From assembly GCF_000252445.1 (NCBI RefSeq), contig NC_017790.1, forward strand, positions 638,144 through 702,143: DNA of 64,000 nt, given 5' to 3'. The stretch is from Deinococcus gobiensis I-0 (GTDB lineage: Bacteria > Deinococcota > Deinococci > Deinococcales > Deinococcaceae). Position 1 is the first letter of the stretch, and each line of letters opens with the position of its first letter. The translations under genes were made by a program, and so were the position numbers. The notes under the pieces are model-generated. The model worked only from the letters and a program-made list of their open reading frames with translations, had not been told where the DNA came from and made no database searches. This document shows, piece after piece, positions 24,769 to 33,232 of the stretch.

Positions 24769-25632
24769 ATGACGACCTCGCTCTCTTCCTCACCCGCCCT
24801 GCCCGGCGGCGCCCTGGGGCGCATCCGCCTCGAAGCCGACCACCTCTCGCCCAGCCTGCGCCGGGTGGCCGACCACGTGCTGCAAGACGCCGACAACGTG
24901 GTTCACCAGAACATCACCGAGCTGGCCCTGAGCGTGGGCGTGGGCGAGGCGACCATCACCCGGCTGTGCCGGAAGCTGAATTTCGCAGGCTTCCACGCCT
25001 TCAAGCTCGCGCTGGCCGCCGACGTGATGAACCGCACGCCCGCTCCGCCTCCCGGCGGCGACAGCCTGGGTGCCCGCGCCGCCCGGCTGCTGCACTTCAC
25101 GACCCAGACGCTGGAAAACACGGTGCAGCTGCTCGACGCCCCGGCGGTCGAGCGGGTCGCCACCCACCTGGCCCGCGCGCCGCGCGTGGTGCTGGCCGGA
25201 CAGGGCAACAGCGGCCTGCTGGCGCAGTATTTCGCCAACCGGCTCATGCGGCTGGGCATCACGGCCACCGTCTCGACCGACCCGCACATCACGGCGGTGG
25301 GCATCAGCACCCTGCCGGGCGGCGGCGTGGTCATCGGCCTGAGCAGCAGCGGCAGCACCATCGATACCGTGCAGCACCTGCAACTGGCGCGCAACCACGG
25401 CCACTACACGGTCGCGGTCACGCACCGCGCCAGCAGCCCGATCACCCGCTACGCCAGCGACGTGCTGTTCACGGCCGCCCAGGAAGACCCCCTGAGCGAC
25501 AGCGTGCTCGATACCCTCACGAGCCAGGCCCTGATGCTCGAACTGCTGTACGCGGCCATCCTGCCCAAGCGCCCCGAAGCCCACACCCTGCTGCGCGTCA
25601 CCGCCGAGTCCGTCGTCGACAAGAAATTCTGA
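24769..25632 (+). CDS. MurR/RpiR family regulator (HTH + SIS)
   Basis: This 287-residue regulator has the RpiR HTH domain (residues about 15-90: LRRVADHVLQDADNVVHQNI, ELALSVGVGEATITRLCRKL). It also has a SIS sugar-phosphate domain (about 130-265: VVLAGQGNSGLLAQYFANRL, VVIGLSSSGSTIDTVQHL). The SIS domain usually senses a phosphosugar, here probably GlcNAc-6-P or a relative. Start ATG 24769 has GGGAGG 5 bases before it. It leads the amino-sugar operon and lies 21 bases before the binding-protein gene, so it likely controls its own operon and the divergent chitinase. Confidence 0.9.
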   Translation: MTTSLSSSPALPGGALGRIRLEADHLSPSLRRVADHVLQDADNVVHQNITELALSVGVGEATITRLCRKLNFAGFHAFKLALAADVMNRTPAPPPGGDSLGARAARLLHFTTQTLENTVQLLDAPAVERVATHLARAPRVVLAGQGNSGLLAQYFANRLMRLGITATVSTDPHITAVGISTLPGGGVVIGLSSSGSTIDTVQHLQLARNHGHYTVAVTHRASSPITRYASDVLFTAAQEDPLSDSVLDTLTSQALMLELLYAAILPKRPEAHTLLRVTAESVVDKKF

Positions 25633-25653
25633 AGTTCCCCCTGGAGGCACCCC

Positions 25654-26919
25654 ATGAAGATGACCCGCCTGATCGCCCTCGGCCTGAGCCTCTCGCTGGG
25701 GACGGTCGTGAGTACCGCCGCCGCGCAGCAGAAGGTGGAGTTGCAGTTCTGGACGTGGTATCTGAGCCCCAAGTTCGACGATTACATCAAGACCACCATC
25801 GCGGCCTTCGAGAAGGCGAACCCCAACATCACGGTGAAGTGGTTCGACAAGCAGGACAGCATGGTGCAGGACTTCATCTCCAGCGTGAACCTGGGCGGCG
25901 CGCCCGACGTGATTAACCTGAACATCGACGAGACGGCCAAGGCGGCCCAGAACGGCTTCCTGCGCGACGTGAGCGCCCTGACGCCGCGCGCGACCCTGAC
26001 CGCCACCTACTACCCCCAGAGCCTGACCAACTTCAGCTCGGGCGGCAAGGTGTACGGGTACCCCTGGTACGGCTGGCTCAACGAGGGCGTCATGCTCTAC
26101 AACCCCGACCTGTTCAAGAAGGCCGGCATCACGGCCGTGCCCAGACGCGCGAGCGACCTGCTGACCCTCGCCAAGACCATCAAGGACAAGACCGGGGCCT
26201 ACGCCTGGGTCCCTGCCCTGAAAGACCCCAACACGGCGTCCTTCCTGGGCTACTTCTACGCCGAGGGCCTGCCCATCTACGACGCGGGCGGCAGGGCGGC
26301 CTTCAACACGGCGGCCCACGCGGCGCTGCTCCAGCAGTACGTCAATCTCTACAAGGGCGGCTATATCCCCGAAGACGTGGTGCGGCGCGAGGCCTTCCAG
26401 ATCGCCACCGAGCTGTACGCGCAAAACCGCGTGGCCCTGATCGTGGGCGGCCCGCAGGCCCTGACCCGCATCAAGGACACCAACCCGGGGCTGTACGCCA
26501 AGACGGTCGTGACGGGCGCGCCGCTGGGCAAGGCGGGCGTGCAGACCGGCGGCAGCATGGACCTCGTGGTGCCCGCCGCCAGCAAGCACCCCGCCGAGGC
26601 GGCCAAGCTCGCCGCGTTCATGACGAGCAACGCCAGCCAGATCGCCTTCGCCAAGGTGGTGCCGGTCGTGCCCACCACCCGCGCCGCGCAGGGCGACGCC
26701 CTGTTCAAGCAGACGGGCAGCGATCCGGTCGCCCGCGCCACCGCCCTCGTCGGTTCGTCGGGCCGCCTCATCAACCCTGGCTACAAGGCGCCCACCAACA
26801 GCGACGACCTCTACAAGAACCTGAACGACAACATCGAGGCGGCGCTGCTGGGCCGCAAGACCGCGCAGGCGGCCCTGAACGACTCGGTGGCGTACTGGAA
26901 CGCGAACATGAAGAAGTAG
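25654..26919 (+). CDS. ABC sugar-binding protein (family 1), likely for GlcNAc oligomers
   Basis: This 421-residue extracellular solute-binding protein has an N-terminal signal peptide (MKMTRLIALGLSLSLGTVVS, ending TAAAQQ) and then VELQFWTWYLSPKFDDYIKT, the usual start of family 1 binding proteins. The central part (PDVINLNIDETAKAAQNGFL, then PWYGWLNEGVMLYNPDLFKKAG) fits. Operon mates (NagZ, NagA, deaminase, chitinase nearby) point to chitin oligosaccharides or muropeptide sugars; the exact ligand is not shown. A hairpin between this gene and the permeases likely lowers their expression relative to it. Confidence 0.9.
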   Translation: MKMTRLIALGLSLSLGTVVSTAAAQQKVELQFWTWYLSPKFDDYIKTTIAAFEKANPNITVKWFDKQDSMVQDFISSVNLGGAPDVINLNIDETAKAAQNGFLRDVSALTPRATLTATYYPQSLTNFSSGGKVYGYPWYGWLNEGVMLYNPDLFKKAGITAVPRRASDLLTLAKTIKDKTGAYAWVPALKDPNTASFLGYFYAEGLPIYDAGGRAAFNTAAHAALLQQYVNLYKGGYIPEDVVRREAFQIATELYAQNRVALIVGGPQALTRIKDTNPGLYAKTVVTGAPLGKAGVQTGGSMDLVVPAASKHPAEAAKLAAFMTSNASQIAFAKVVPVVPTTRAAQGDALFKQTGSDPVARATALVGSSGRLINPGYKAPTNSDDLYKNLNDNIEAALLGRKTAQAALNDSVAYWNANMKK

Positions 26920-26938
26920 CGGGCGGTCGGCCTGCCGC

Positions 26939-26967
26939 GCCTGGGCGGAGCGAGCAGCCGCCCAGGC
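26939..26967 (+). terminator. Intra-operon attenuating hairpin after the binding-protein gene
   Basis: GCCTGGGCGG-N9-CCGCCCAGGC is a perfect 10-bp GC-rich stem 19 bases after the stop of the binding-protein gene. No T-tract follows. In ABC sugar operons such a hairpin commonly protects the upstream mRNA or reduces read-through to the permeases. Confidence 0.6.
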
Positions 26968-27092
26968 TCCCGGGCAAGTCCGTAACTGCGGGCCATGTTC
27001 TCCCAGTTCCGTCCCCCTCCGTCTCCCGGCCCGCTGCCTGACCGGCTTTTCCTGGTCCGGCAGTGGGCCGCGTCCCTTAAAGGACCCCACCT

Positions 27093-28004
27093 ATGCGCGC
27101 CTCCTGGCGAGACACCCTGCTCTCCTACGCCTTCCTGGCCCCGGCCCTGGTGCTGCTGACCCTGTTCACCTTTTACCCGCTCGCCTACGGCTCGTACCTG
27201 GGCTTCACCGAGTACGGCGGCGCCCGCTTCGCGCAGGGGCTGGCCCCCAGATGGGTCGGGCTGGACAACTTCCGCACCCTGCTGGCCGACCCGCTGTTCC
27301 TGACCTCACTGGGCAACAGCCTGAAGTACCTGCTGGTGGTGCCCGCGCTGCAGCTCGCCTCGCTGGCGGTGGCGGTCCTGGTGAGCCGCGAACTGCCGGG
27401 CATGGCCTTTTTCCGCGCGGCGTACTACGTGCCGGTCGTCACGAGCGTGTCGCTCGCCGCCGTGATGTGGGAGTGGGTGTTCAACCGCGAGGGCACGCTG
27501 AACTGGGTGCTGGGGGCGCTGCACCTGCTGCCGGCGGGCGGGGCCTTCGGCTGGCTGAACAACGAACACACCGCCTTCTGGGCCGTGATGCTCGTGACCT
27601 TCTGGCGCGGCTTCGGGTACTACATGGTGCTGTACCTGGCCGGCCTCCAGAGCATCCCCGCCGAGCTGGAGGAGGCGGCGGTCCTCGACGGCGCGAGTGC
27701 GTGGCAGCGCTTCTGGCGCGTGACCGTCCCGATGATGAAACCGACCATCCTACTGTGCTCGCTGCTCTCGACCATCGCGGCGCTGCGGGTGCTGGAGGAG
27801 GTGCTGGTACTCACCAACGGCGGGCCGCTGAACTCCACCTACACGGCGCTGATGTACGTGTACTCCAAGGCGTTCCAGGGCTTCAACTTCGACTACGGGC
27901 TGGCGAGCGCTGCCGGGCTGGTCGTGGCGGCCGTGGCGCTGCTGCTCTCGCTGGCGAACTTCCGGCTCTTCCGCGAATCCGGCGGCGACGAGGGCCGCGC
28001 GTGA
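27093..28004 (+). CDS. ABC sugar permease 1 (MalF-like)
   Basis: This 303-residue membrane protein has about six hydrophobic segments (first at residues 8-30: TLLSYAFLAPALVLLTLFTF). The conserved EAA loop is EEAAVLDGASAWQRFWRVTV, which contacts the ATPase. It partners with the next gene; their frames overlap as GTGA. TTAAAGGACCCCACCT precedes the ATG. Confidence 0.93.
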   Translation: MRASWRDTLLSYAFLAPALVLLTLFTFYPLAYGSYLGFTEYGGARFAQGLAPRWVGLDNFRTLLADPLFLTSLGNSLKYLLVVPALQLASLAVAVLVSRELPGMAFFRAAYYVPVVTSVSLAAVMWEWVFNREGTLNWVLGALHLLPAGGAFGWLNNEHTAFWAVMLVTFWRGFGYYMVLYLAGLQSIPAELEEAAVLDGASAWQRFWRVTVPMMKPTILLCSLLSTIAALRVLEEVLVLTNGGPLNSTYTALMYVYSKAFQGFNFDYGLASAAGLVVAAVALLLSLANFRLFRESGGDEGRA

Positions 28005-28888
28005 GCGCCGTCACCCGCCCCGCACCGCGCACCCGGACCCGCACGCGCCCCGCCGTCTCGCCGCGCAGGGCCGGGCGGCTGGCGCTGCGCTACGCCCTGC
28101 TCGTCGGCGTGCTGCTGTTCGCCGTCTTTCCGTTCCTGTGGACCCTGGCGATCGCCCTTACCGACAAGACGGCGGGCGGCAGCATCTACGCCTTCCCGGC
28201 CAGCCTGTTTCCGCGCGCGGTCACCCTGAACAACTTCGCGGAGGTATACCGCACCTTCGGGCTGGGCAAGTACATCTGGAACAGCGTGTCGATTACGGCC
28301 CTCACGGTGGTCGGTACGCTGGTCGTCTCGGCGCTGGCGGCCTACCCGCTGGCCCGCTTCCGCTTTCCGGGGCGCGGCTTGATCTTCGGCGTGATCGTGG
28401 CGACGCTGGTGCTGCCGGGCGAGACCACCTTCATCGTGAACACCCTGACCCTCAAGAAGATGGGCCTGCTGGGCACCCACCTCGGCGTGGTGCTGCCGAC
28501 CGTCGCCGGGGCCTTCGGGATCTTCCTGATGCGTCAGGCCTTCCTGGCCGTGCCCCAGGCCCTGCTGGAGGCGGCGCGGCTCGACGGCGCGGGCGAGTTC
28601 ACGGTCCTGACGCGCATCATGCTGCCCCTCACGCGGCCCTCGCAGGCGGCGCTGGGCATCTTCACGCTCGTCACGACCTGGAACGCCTACTTCTGGCCCA
28701 TGTTGGTGCTCTCGGCCGCGCCCGACAAGCTGCCGCTGTCGGTGGCGGTCCTCAAGCTCAAGGGGCAGTTCAACTACGATCCCTTCAACATCGCCGCCGG
28801 GGCCCTGTTCATGATGGTGCCGGTGCTGCTCGTGTTCCTGGCCGCCCAGAAGCTGTTCATGCGCGGGCTGGAAGGGGCCGTCAAGTGA
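28001..28888 (+). CDS. ABC sugar permease 2 (MalG-like)
   Basis: This 295-residue permease begins at GTG 28001, overlapping the TGA of permease 1 as GTGA. The N-terminus is Arg/Pro-rich (about 20 residues) and then membrane helices begin at about 28 (LRYALLVGVLLFAVFPFLWT). The EAA loop is LEAARLDGAGEFTVLTRIML. The C-terminal helix FMMVPVLLVFLAAQKLFM fits the MalG type. No ATP-binding gene follows in the operon, so the pair must share an ATPase encoded elsewhere, as MsiK-type systems do. Confidence 0.93.
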   Translation: MSAVTRPAPRTRTRTRPAVSPRRAGRLALRYALLVGVLLFAVFPFLWTLAIALTDKTAGGSIYAFPASLFPRAVTLNNFAEVYRTFGLGKYIWNSVSITALTVVGTLVVSALAAYPLARFRFPGRGLIFGVIVATLVLPGETTFIVNTLTLKKMGLLGTHLGVVLPTVAGAFGIFLMRQAFLAVPQALLEAARLDGAGEFTVLTRIMLPLTRPSQAALGIFTLVTTWNAYFWPMLVLSAAPDKLPLSVAVLKLKGQFNYDPFNIAAGALFMMVPVLLVFLAAQKLFMRGLEGAVK

Positions 28889-30384
28889 CTGGCATCTCGC
28901 CCAACCGCACCCTGATCGTGGACCTGCCGGGACCGGACCTCACGCCGGACCAGGGCCGTTTCCTGGCGGCGCACGGTTTCGGGGGCGTCTGCCTGTTCGC
29001 CCGCAACATCACGACCCCCGAGCGCACCGCCCGCCTCGTGCGCGACCTGCGGGACGCCCTGGGTCACGACGCGCTGGTGGCGACCGACCAGGAGGGGGGC
29101 GCGGTGCTGCGCCGCCTGGACGTGCCGCTCCCCCCCACCCCGCAGGCCCTGGGCGTGATCGGCTCCGGGGCCGCCGCCCGCGAGGCCGGAGCGGTCGCCG
29201 CGCGCGGCCTGATCGAGCTGGGCATCAACTGGAACTTCGCCCCCAGCCTGGACGTGAACAGCAACCCGCATAACCCGGTCATCGGGGAGCGGTCCTTCAG
29301 CGCCGACCCCGCCGAGGTCGCCCGCCTGGGTGTGGCCTGGGCCCTGGGTAGCGAGACCGCCGGAGTGATGAGCTCGGTCAAGCACTTTCCCGGCCACGGC
29401 GACACTGCCCAGGACAGTCACCTCACCCTGCCCACCGTGACCAAGCCGCGTGCCGAGCTGGAGGCCACCGAGTGGCTGCCCTTCCGCGCCGCCGCGCAGG
29501 CCGGGGTGGGCAGCGTGATGACTGCCCATATCCTGTACCCGGCGCTGGACCCGCAGCGTCCGGCGACCCTTTCGCCCGCGGCCCTGACGGGGCTGCTGAG
29601 GCAGGAGTGGGGTTATGACGGCGTGGTCGTCACCGACGCGACCGACATGCGCGCCATCGCCGACCACTATCCGCGCGGCACGGCCGCCCCGGCGGCGCTG
29701 GCGGCCGGGGCCGACGCGGTCCTGAGCTGCGGACACGGCCAGCTCGTGCCCCACGCCGAACACGCGCGGGCCCTGGCGGACGCCCTGGCGGCCCGACAGC
29801 TGGACCCCGCACGGGTGGCCGAGGCACAGGACCGTCTGGCGCGGGCGGCGCTCCGCTTTCCGGGCACACCCCGGCCCTACCCGCCTGCGCAACGTGGGGC
29901 AGACGAACAAGCGACACAGGACTGGGCTGCCCGCAGCCTGCGCTGGCAGGGCACGCCGCCGGCCCTGGACCCGGCGCGACCGGTACTCCTCCTGGCTCCC
30001 GAGTCGGCCGCGCTCGGTGGCCCCTACGGCGATTTCCTGAGCGGCGAGGCGCTGGCGGCCAGCCTGCGTAACGTTTTTCCTCACCTCCAGGTGGCCCTGC
30101 ATGGCGGCCAGGACGCCAGCGCCGCCGAGGCTCTCCTGGCCCGCTTTCCCGGCGCGCCTGTCCTGCTGGCGACCACCGGCCGCTGGGGTGTCTCGGCGGC
30201 CGAGGCCGGGCTGGCCACCGGACTGCGGCGGGACCGGCGACCCGCGCTGCATCTGGCGCTGTGGTCTCCGGAGACGGTAGGCGCGCTGGGTCTGCCCGCC
30301 ATCGTCACCCACGGCTTCCGCCCCGTGAACCTGCTGGCCCTGAACACCGCGCTCGCTACGCTACGGCTCCATGCGCCACACTGA
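28885..30384 (+). CDS. nagZ: Beta-N-acetylhexosaminidase, GH3 (NagZ-type)
   Basis: This 499-residue GH3 enzyme releases GlcNAc from chito-oligosaccharides or muropeptides. The signature KHFPGHGDTAQDSH lies at about 165-178 (the catalytic-loop His/Asp of NagZ). The nucleophile Asp is in VVTDATDMRAI, at about 249. The N-terminal barrel features LPGPDLTPDQGRFLAAHGFG and VATDQEGGAVLRR are typical. A C-terminal extension of about 150 residues beyond the core barrel resembles the second domain of larger GH3 enzymes. It starts at GTG 28885, overlapping the previous stop as GTGA. No signal peptide is seen, so it acts in the cytoplasm after uptake. Confidence 0.92.
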   Translation: MTGISPNRTLIVDLPGPDLTPDQGRFLAAHGFGGVCLFARNITTPERTARLVRDLRDALGHDALVATDQEGGAVLRRLDVPLPPTPQALGVIGSGAAAREAGAVAARGLIELGINWNFAPSLDVNSNPHNPVIGERSFSADPAEVARLGVAWALGSETAGVMSSVKHFPGHGDTAQDSHLTLPTVTKPRAELEATEWLPFRAAAQAGVGSVMTAHILYPALDPQRPATLSPAALTGLLRQEWGYDGVVVTDATDMRAIADHYPRGTAAPAALAAGADAVLSCGHGQLVPHAEHARALADALAARQLDPARVAEAQDRLARAALRFPGTPRPYPPAQRGADEQATQDWAARSLRWQGTPPALDPARPVLLLAPESAALGGPYGDFLSGEALAASLRNVFPHLQVALHGGQDASAAEALLARFPGAPVLLATTGRWGVSAAEAGLATGLRRDRRPALHLALWSPETVGALGLPAIVTHGFRPVNLLALNTALATLRLHAPH

Positions 30385-30423
30385 TGCCCCCTTTGCTCCT
30401 CTCCGACTGGTCGTGATCTCGCC

Positions 30424-31610
30424 TTGACAACCTCCCTGTCCTCCCCCACCCTTCCCAGCGCCCCGGCCTCCTCCTCCACCCTCGCAGGGCAAATCCTCGG
30501 TCCGGACGGCACCTTCCGGCCTGGCCGCCTGCATTTCGGGGCGTGGATCACGGAGGTCGAGGCGCTGGACCGTGCCCCGGACCGCTGGATCGTCCCCGGC
30601 TTCGTCGACTCGCACGTGCATGGGGGCGGCGGCGGCGACACGATGGACGGTCCCGAGGGCGTTCGCCTGCTGGCCCGCCAGCACGCGCGGCATGGCACCA
30701 CCACGCTGCTGCCCACAACCATCACCCAGACCTGGGAACAGGTCATGGCGGCCCTGAGCGGCGTGCGCGAGGTCATGGAAGCGGGCGGCGTTCCCGGCGG
30801 GGCCGACCTGCCGGGCGCGCACCTCGAAGGCCCCTTCATCAGCATGGGCCGCCTGGGCGCCCAGCCCCCCTACGCGGTGGCCCCGGACCCCCGCTGGTGG
30901 CCGAGGCCCTGGCCAGCGGCGTGATCCGCGCGGTGACCCTGGCCCCCGAGCTGCCCGGCGCGCTCGAAGCCGGACTGGCCTTCGCGGCGGCCGGGGCGCG
31001 GGTGGGCGTGGGCCACACCCTGGCGGACGCCGACACCGTGCCCGCCTTCCTGCGCGCCGTACGCGGGGCCGGGGGCCGGGTGGCCGCCACCCACCTCTTC
31101 AACGCGATGGGCGGCGTCGAGGGCCGCGCGCCGGGACCTGCCGGGGCGCTGCTGGCCGACCCGGAAGCGTACCTGGAAGTGATTCTCGACGGCCACCACG
31201 TCCATGCCCTGTCCTTCCTGCTCGCCCGCGCGGCTGCGCCGGGGCGGGTGGTGCTCGTCTCGGACGCGATGCGTGCCGCCGGTCTGGGCGACGGCGAGAG
31301 CGAGCTGGGCGGCCAGCCGGTCACGGTCCGGGGCGGGCGGGCGACCCTCGGCGGCGGGGCGCTGGCCGGCAGCGTCCTCACCCTCGACGGGGCGCTGCGC
31401 CGCGCCGTGCAGGCCGGGGTACCCCTGGCCGAGGCGGCCCGGATGCTGGGGGCCGCGCCCGCCGCCTCGCTGGGCCTGCATGACCGGGGTGAGCTGCGTC
31501 CCGGTCTGCGCGCCGACATGGTGGCCCTGACCGGCGACCTGACCATCGAAAGCGTTCACGTGGGCGGCCAGCCTATCCCGCTGGACCGGCCCTGCCTGGA
31601 GATGCCATGA
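30424..31610 (+). pseudogene. nagA: N-acetylglucosamine-6-phosphate deacetylase, frameshifted as read
   Basis: The first frame (from TTG 30424) contains the metal-site start IVPGFVDSHVHGGGGGDTMD and LPGAHLEGPFISMGRLGA, then runs to a stop at 30924. The same protein continues in another frame from about 30893 (PPLVAEALASGVIRAVTLAP) with HLFNAM, DGHHVH and SDAM, and ends normally at 31610. Adding one C to the run of five C at 30888-30892 restores one open frame of about 395 residues (DPPLVAEAL). All catalytic motifs are intact on either side. Either one base is missing in this sequence or the gene is a recent frameshift mutant. The stop overlaps the next gene as ATGA. Confidence 0.85.
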
Positions 31611-32659
31611 CCACAGACCTGCTTTCTTCCTCTCCCTCCCGCCCCCTGATGCTGCGCGAGGCGGCCGAAGCGCCCGCCGTCATCGCCCGGCAGCCGGCCC
31701 TGAACCGTGAGGTCAACGCCGAACTCCTCGCGGCGCTGCGCGGTACGCCACCGAGCTACGTGGTCACGCTGGCGCGTGGCAGCAGCGACCATGCCGCGAC
31801 CTTCCTGAAGTACGCCCTGGAAACGGCGCTGGGCCTGCCCGTCGCCAGCCTGGGACCGAGCGTCCATACCCAGTACGGCGCGCGTCTGCGGCTACGCGGC
31901 GCCCTGGTCGTGGCCGTCTCGCAATCGGGTGCGGGGCCGGACGTGGTCGAGACCCTGGCGATGGCCCGGGAGGCCGGGGCGCTGACCGTCGCCCTGGTCA
32001 ACGTCGAGGACAGTCCGTTGGCTGCCGCCGCCCAGTTCGTGATTCCGCTGCGCTGCGGCGAGGAGCGGGCCGTGGCGGCCACCAAGAGCTATCTCGCCAG
32101 CCTGAGCGCCCTGCTGCCTGTCATCGCCCAGCTGGGCGGCGACCTCGCCCTACAGGCGGCCCTGGAGCATCTGCCCGCCGTACTGGAGCAGACCCTGACC
32201 CTGGAGGAGCAGGCCCGCGACCTGGCCCGGCACTACCGTGATGAGGAACGGCTGATCGTGCTGGCCCGCGGCCTGCATTGGGGCGTGGGCCAAGAGCTGG
32301 CACTGAAGTTGCAGGAAACCGGGGGGGTTCAGGCCGGAGCCTACAGCGCCGCCGAGTTCAGCCACGGTCCCAAACGGCTTCTGACGGGCGGCGTGCGCCT
32401 GCTGGGCCTGACTTCCGCCGACGCGGCGTGGCCGGCCACCCAGGAAGCCTACGGGGCTCTGCGGGGCGACGGGGCCGACCTGCGGACCCTTGGGCCAGCC
32501 CAGGGCAGCACCCTGAACACTCCGCCCAGCAACCATCCCCTGACCGATCCACTCGCCAGTGTCCTGGCCGGCTACCTGTTCGCCGGGCACCTCGCGCTGA
32601 GCCGGGGCCTGAACCCGGACACCCCTCCGCTGCTGAGCAAAGTGACCCGTACCCGCTGA
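31607..32659 (+). CDS. SIS-domain glucosamine-6-phosphate deaminase/isomerase-like protein (NagB-II type)
   Basis: This 350-residue protein has two SIS domains as in the isomerase half of GlmS, without the glutaminase half. Visible motifs are MLREAAEAPAVIARQPALNR, ARGSSDHAATFLKYALE, VAVSQSGAGPDVVETLAMAR (SQSG phosphosugar site), ATKSYLASLSALL and the second-domain GAYSAAEFSHGPKRLL. Such stand-alone proteins in nag operons act as GlcN-6-P deaminases (NagB-II), turning NagA product into fructose-6-P and ammonia. The ATG overlaps the nagA stop. It is the last gene of the operon, and the replication origin repeats begin 26 bases later. Confidence 0.88.
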   Translation: MTTDLLSSSPSRPLMLREAAEAPAVIARQPALNREVNAELLAALRGTPPSYVVTLARGSSDHAATFLKYALETALGLPVASLGPSVHTQYGARLRLRGALVVAVSQSGAGPDVVETLAMAREAGALTVALVNVEDSPLAAAAQFVIPLRCGEERAVAATKSYLASLSALLPVIAQLGGDLALQAALEHLPAVLEQTLTLEEQARDLARHYRDEERLIVLARGLHWGVGQELALKLQETGGVQAGAYSAAEFSHGPKRLLTGGVRLLGLTSADAAWPATQEAYGALRGDGADLRTLGPAQGSTLNTPPSNHPLTDPLASVLAGYLFAGHLALSRGLNPDTPPLLSKVTRTR

Positions 32660-32684
32660 GCCCTGCCCCATTCACTCTCCCGCA

Positions 32685-33110
32685 CGACACACCTGAGCGA
32701 TTGCCAAAACTCGGGGTGGTAACCGGGAGAGTTGCCTTTGATAGATCTCTTCCCAAAACATCTGTTATAGGTTTAAAACATCATCCTATTCTGTATATGC
32801 ACACAAATTCCTGCCGATTTTCCCGACGACACACCTGAGCGATTGGCCATTTTCCCGACGACACACCTGAGCGATTGGCCATTTTCCCGACGACACACCT
32901 GAGCGATTTGACATGCCCCTCCGACGACACACTTGAGCGATTGAGTCTCCCTTCAACGACACACCTGAGCGATTGGGAACGACATACCTGAGCGATCCTC
33001 GACGACACACCTGAGCGATTGGGTCTATCGACCTACGACACACCTGAGCGATTGAAGCCCTCTACCGACGACACACTTGAGCGATTCCCTACGACACACC
33101 TGAGCGATTG
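32685..33110. repeat. Iteron array: 11 copies of a 19-bp repeat (replication origin)
   Basis: The consensus is CGACACACCTGAGCGATTG. Copies start at 32685, 32827, 32859, 32891, 32925, 32957, 32980, 33003, 33036, 33069 and 33092. Most are exact; 32925 and 33069 have CACTTG, 32980 has ACATAC and a changed end, 32891 ends ATTTG and 33069 ends ATTC. Start-to-start distances are 32-34 or 23 bases, about three or two helical turns, so all copies face one side of the DNA. All point in the same direction towards repA. This is the classical layout of initiator-binding iterons. Confidence 0.93.
32704..32826. other. AT-rich segment inside the origin (candidate unwinding element)
   Basis: The spacer between the isolated first iteron and the ten clustered ones is far richer in A/T than its surroundings (for example GTTATAGGTTTAAAACATC). 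It holds no gene. It is the best candidate for strand opening, though the segment at 33140-33225 is also AT-rich. Confidence 0.5.
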
Positions 33111-33232
33111 AGGAGGTAAAACCTCGACTGGGACGGCTTTTTGCTTCAGAGCCTTGATGATGATCAATCAATATGTTTATTCAAATCTTTTCTATTCAGA
33201 GGCTCTAAAATTCAATCAATCAAAGGAGGCCC
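33111..33232 (+). promoter_or_regulatory. repA upstream region with inverted repeat and strong RBS
   Basis: This AT-rich stretch contains the inverted repeat AGAGCCT (33148-33154)/AGGCTCT (33200-33206) and two TCAATCAAT direct repeats. AAAGGAGG lies 3 bases before the GTG start at 33233. A repA promoter probably lies here (TTGATG at 33154-33159 as a -35), but the -10 is not resolved. The symmetry could be an operator for RepA self-control. Confidence 0.5.

Noticed and set aside
24790..27090. Long minus-strand frame opposite the RpiR and binding-protein genes
   Set aside because: Antisense shadow; the plus strand has clear HTH, SIS and signal-peptide features.
32685..33110. Repeats taken as a CRISPR array
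   Set aside because: Repeat units are 19 bases, spacers are only 4-15 bases in the cluster, and a replication initiator follows directly; iterons explain it.
33170..33185. DnaA box in front of repA
   Set aside because: TTATTCAAA is only a partial match to TTATNCACA, too weak to call.
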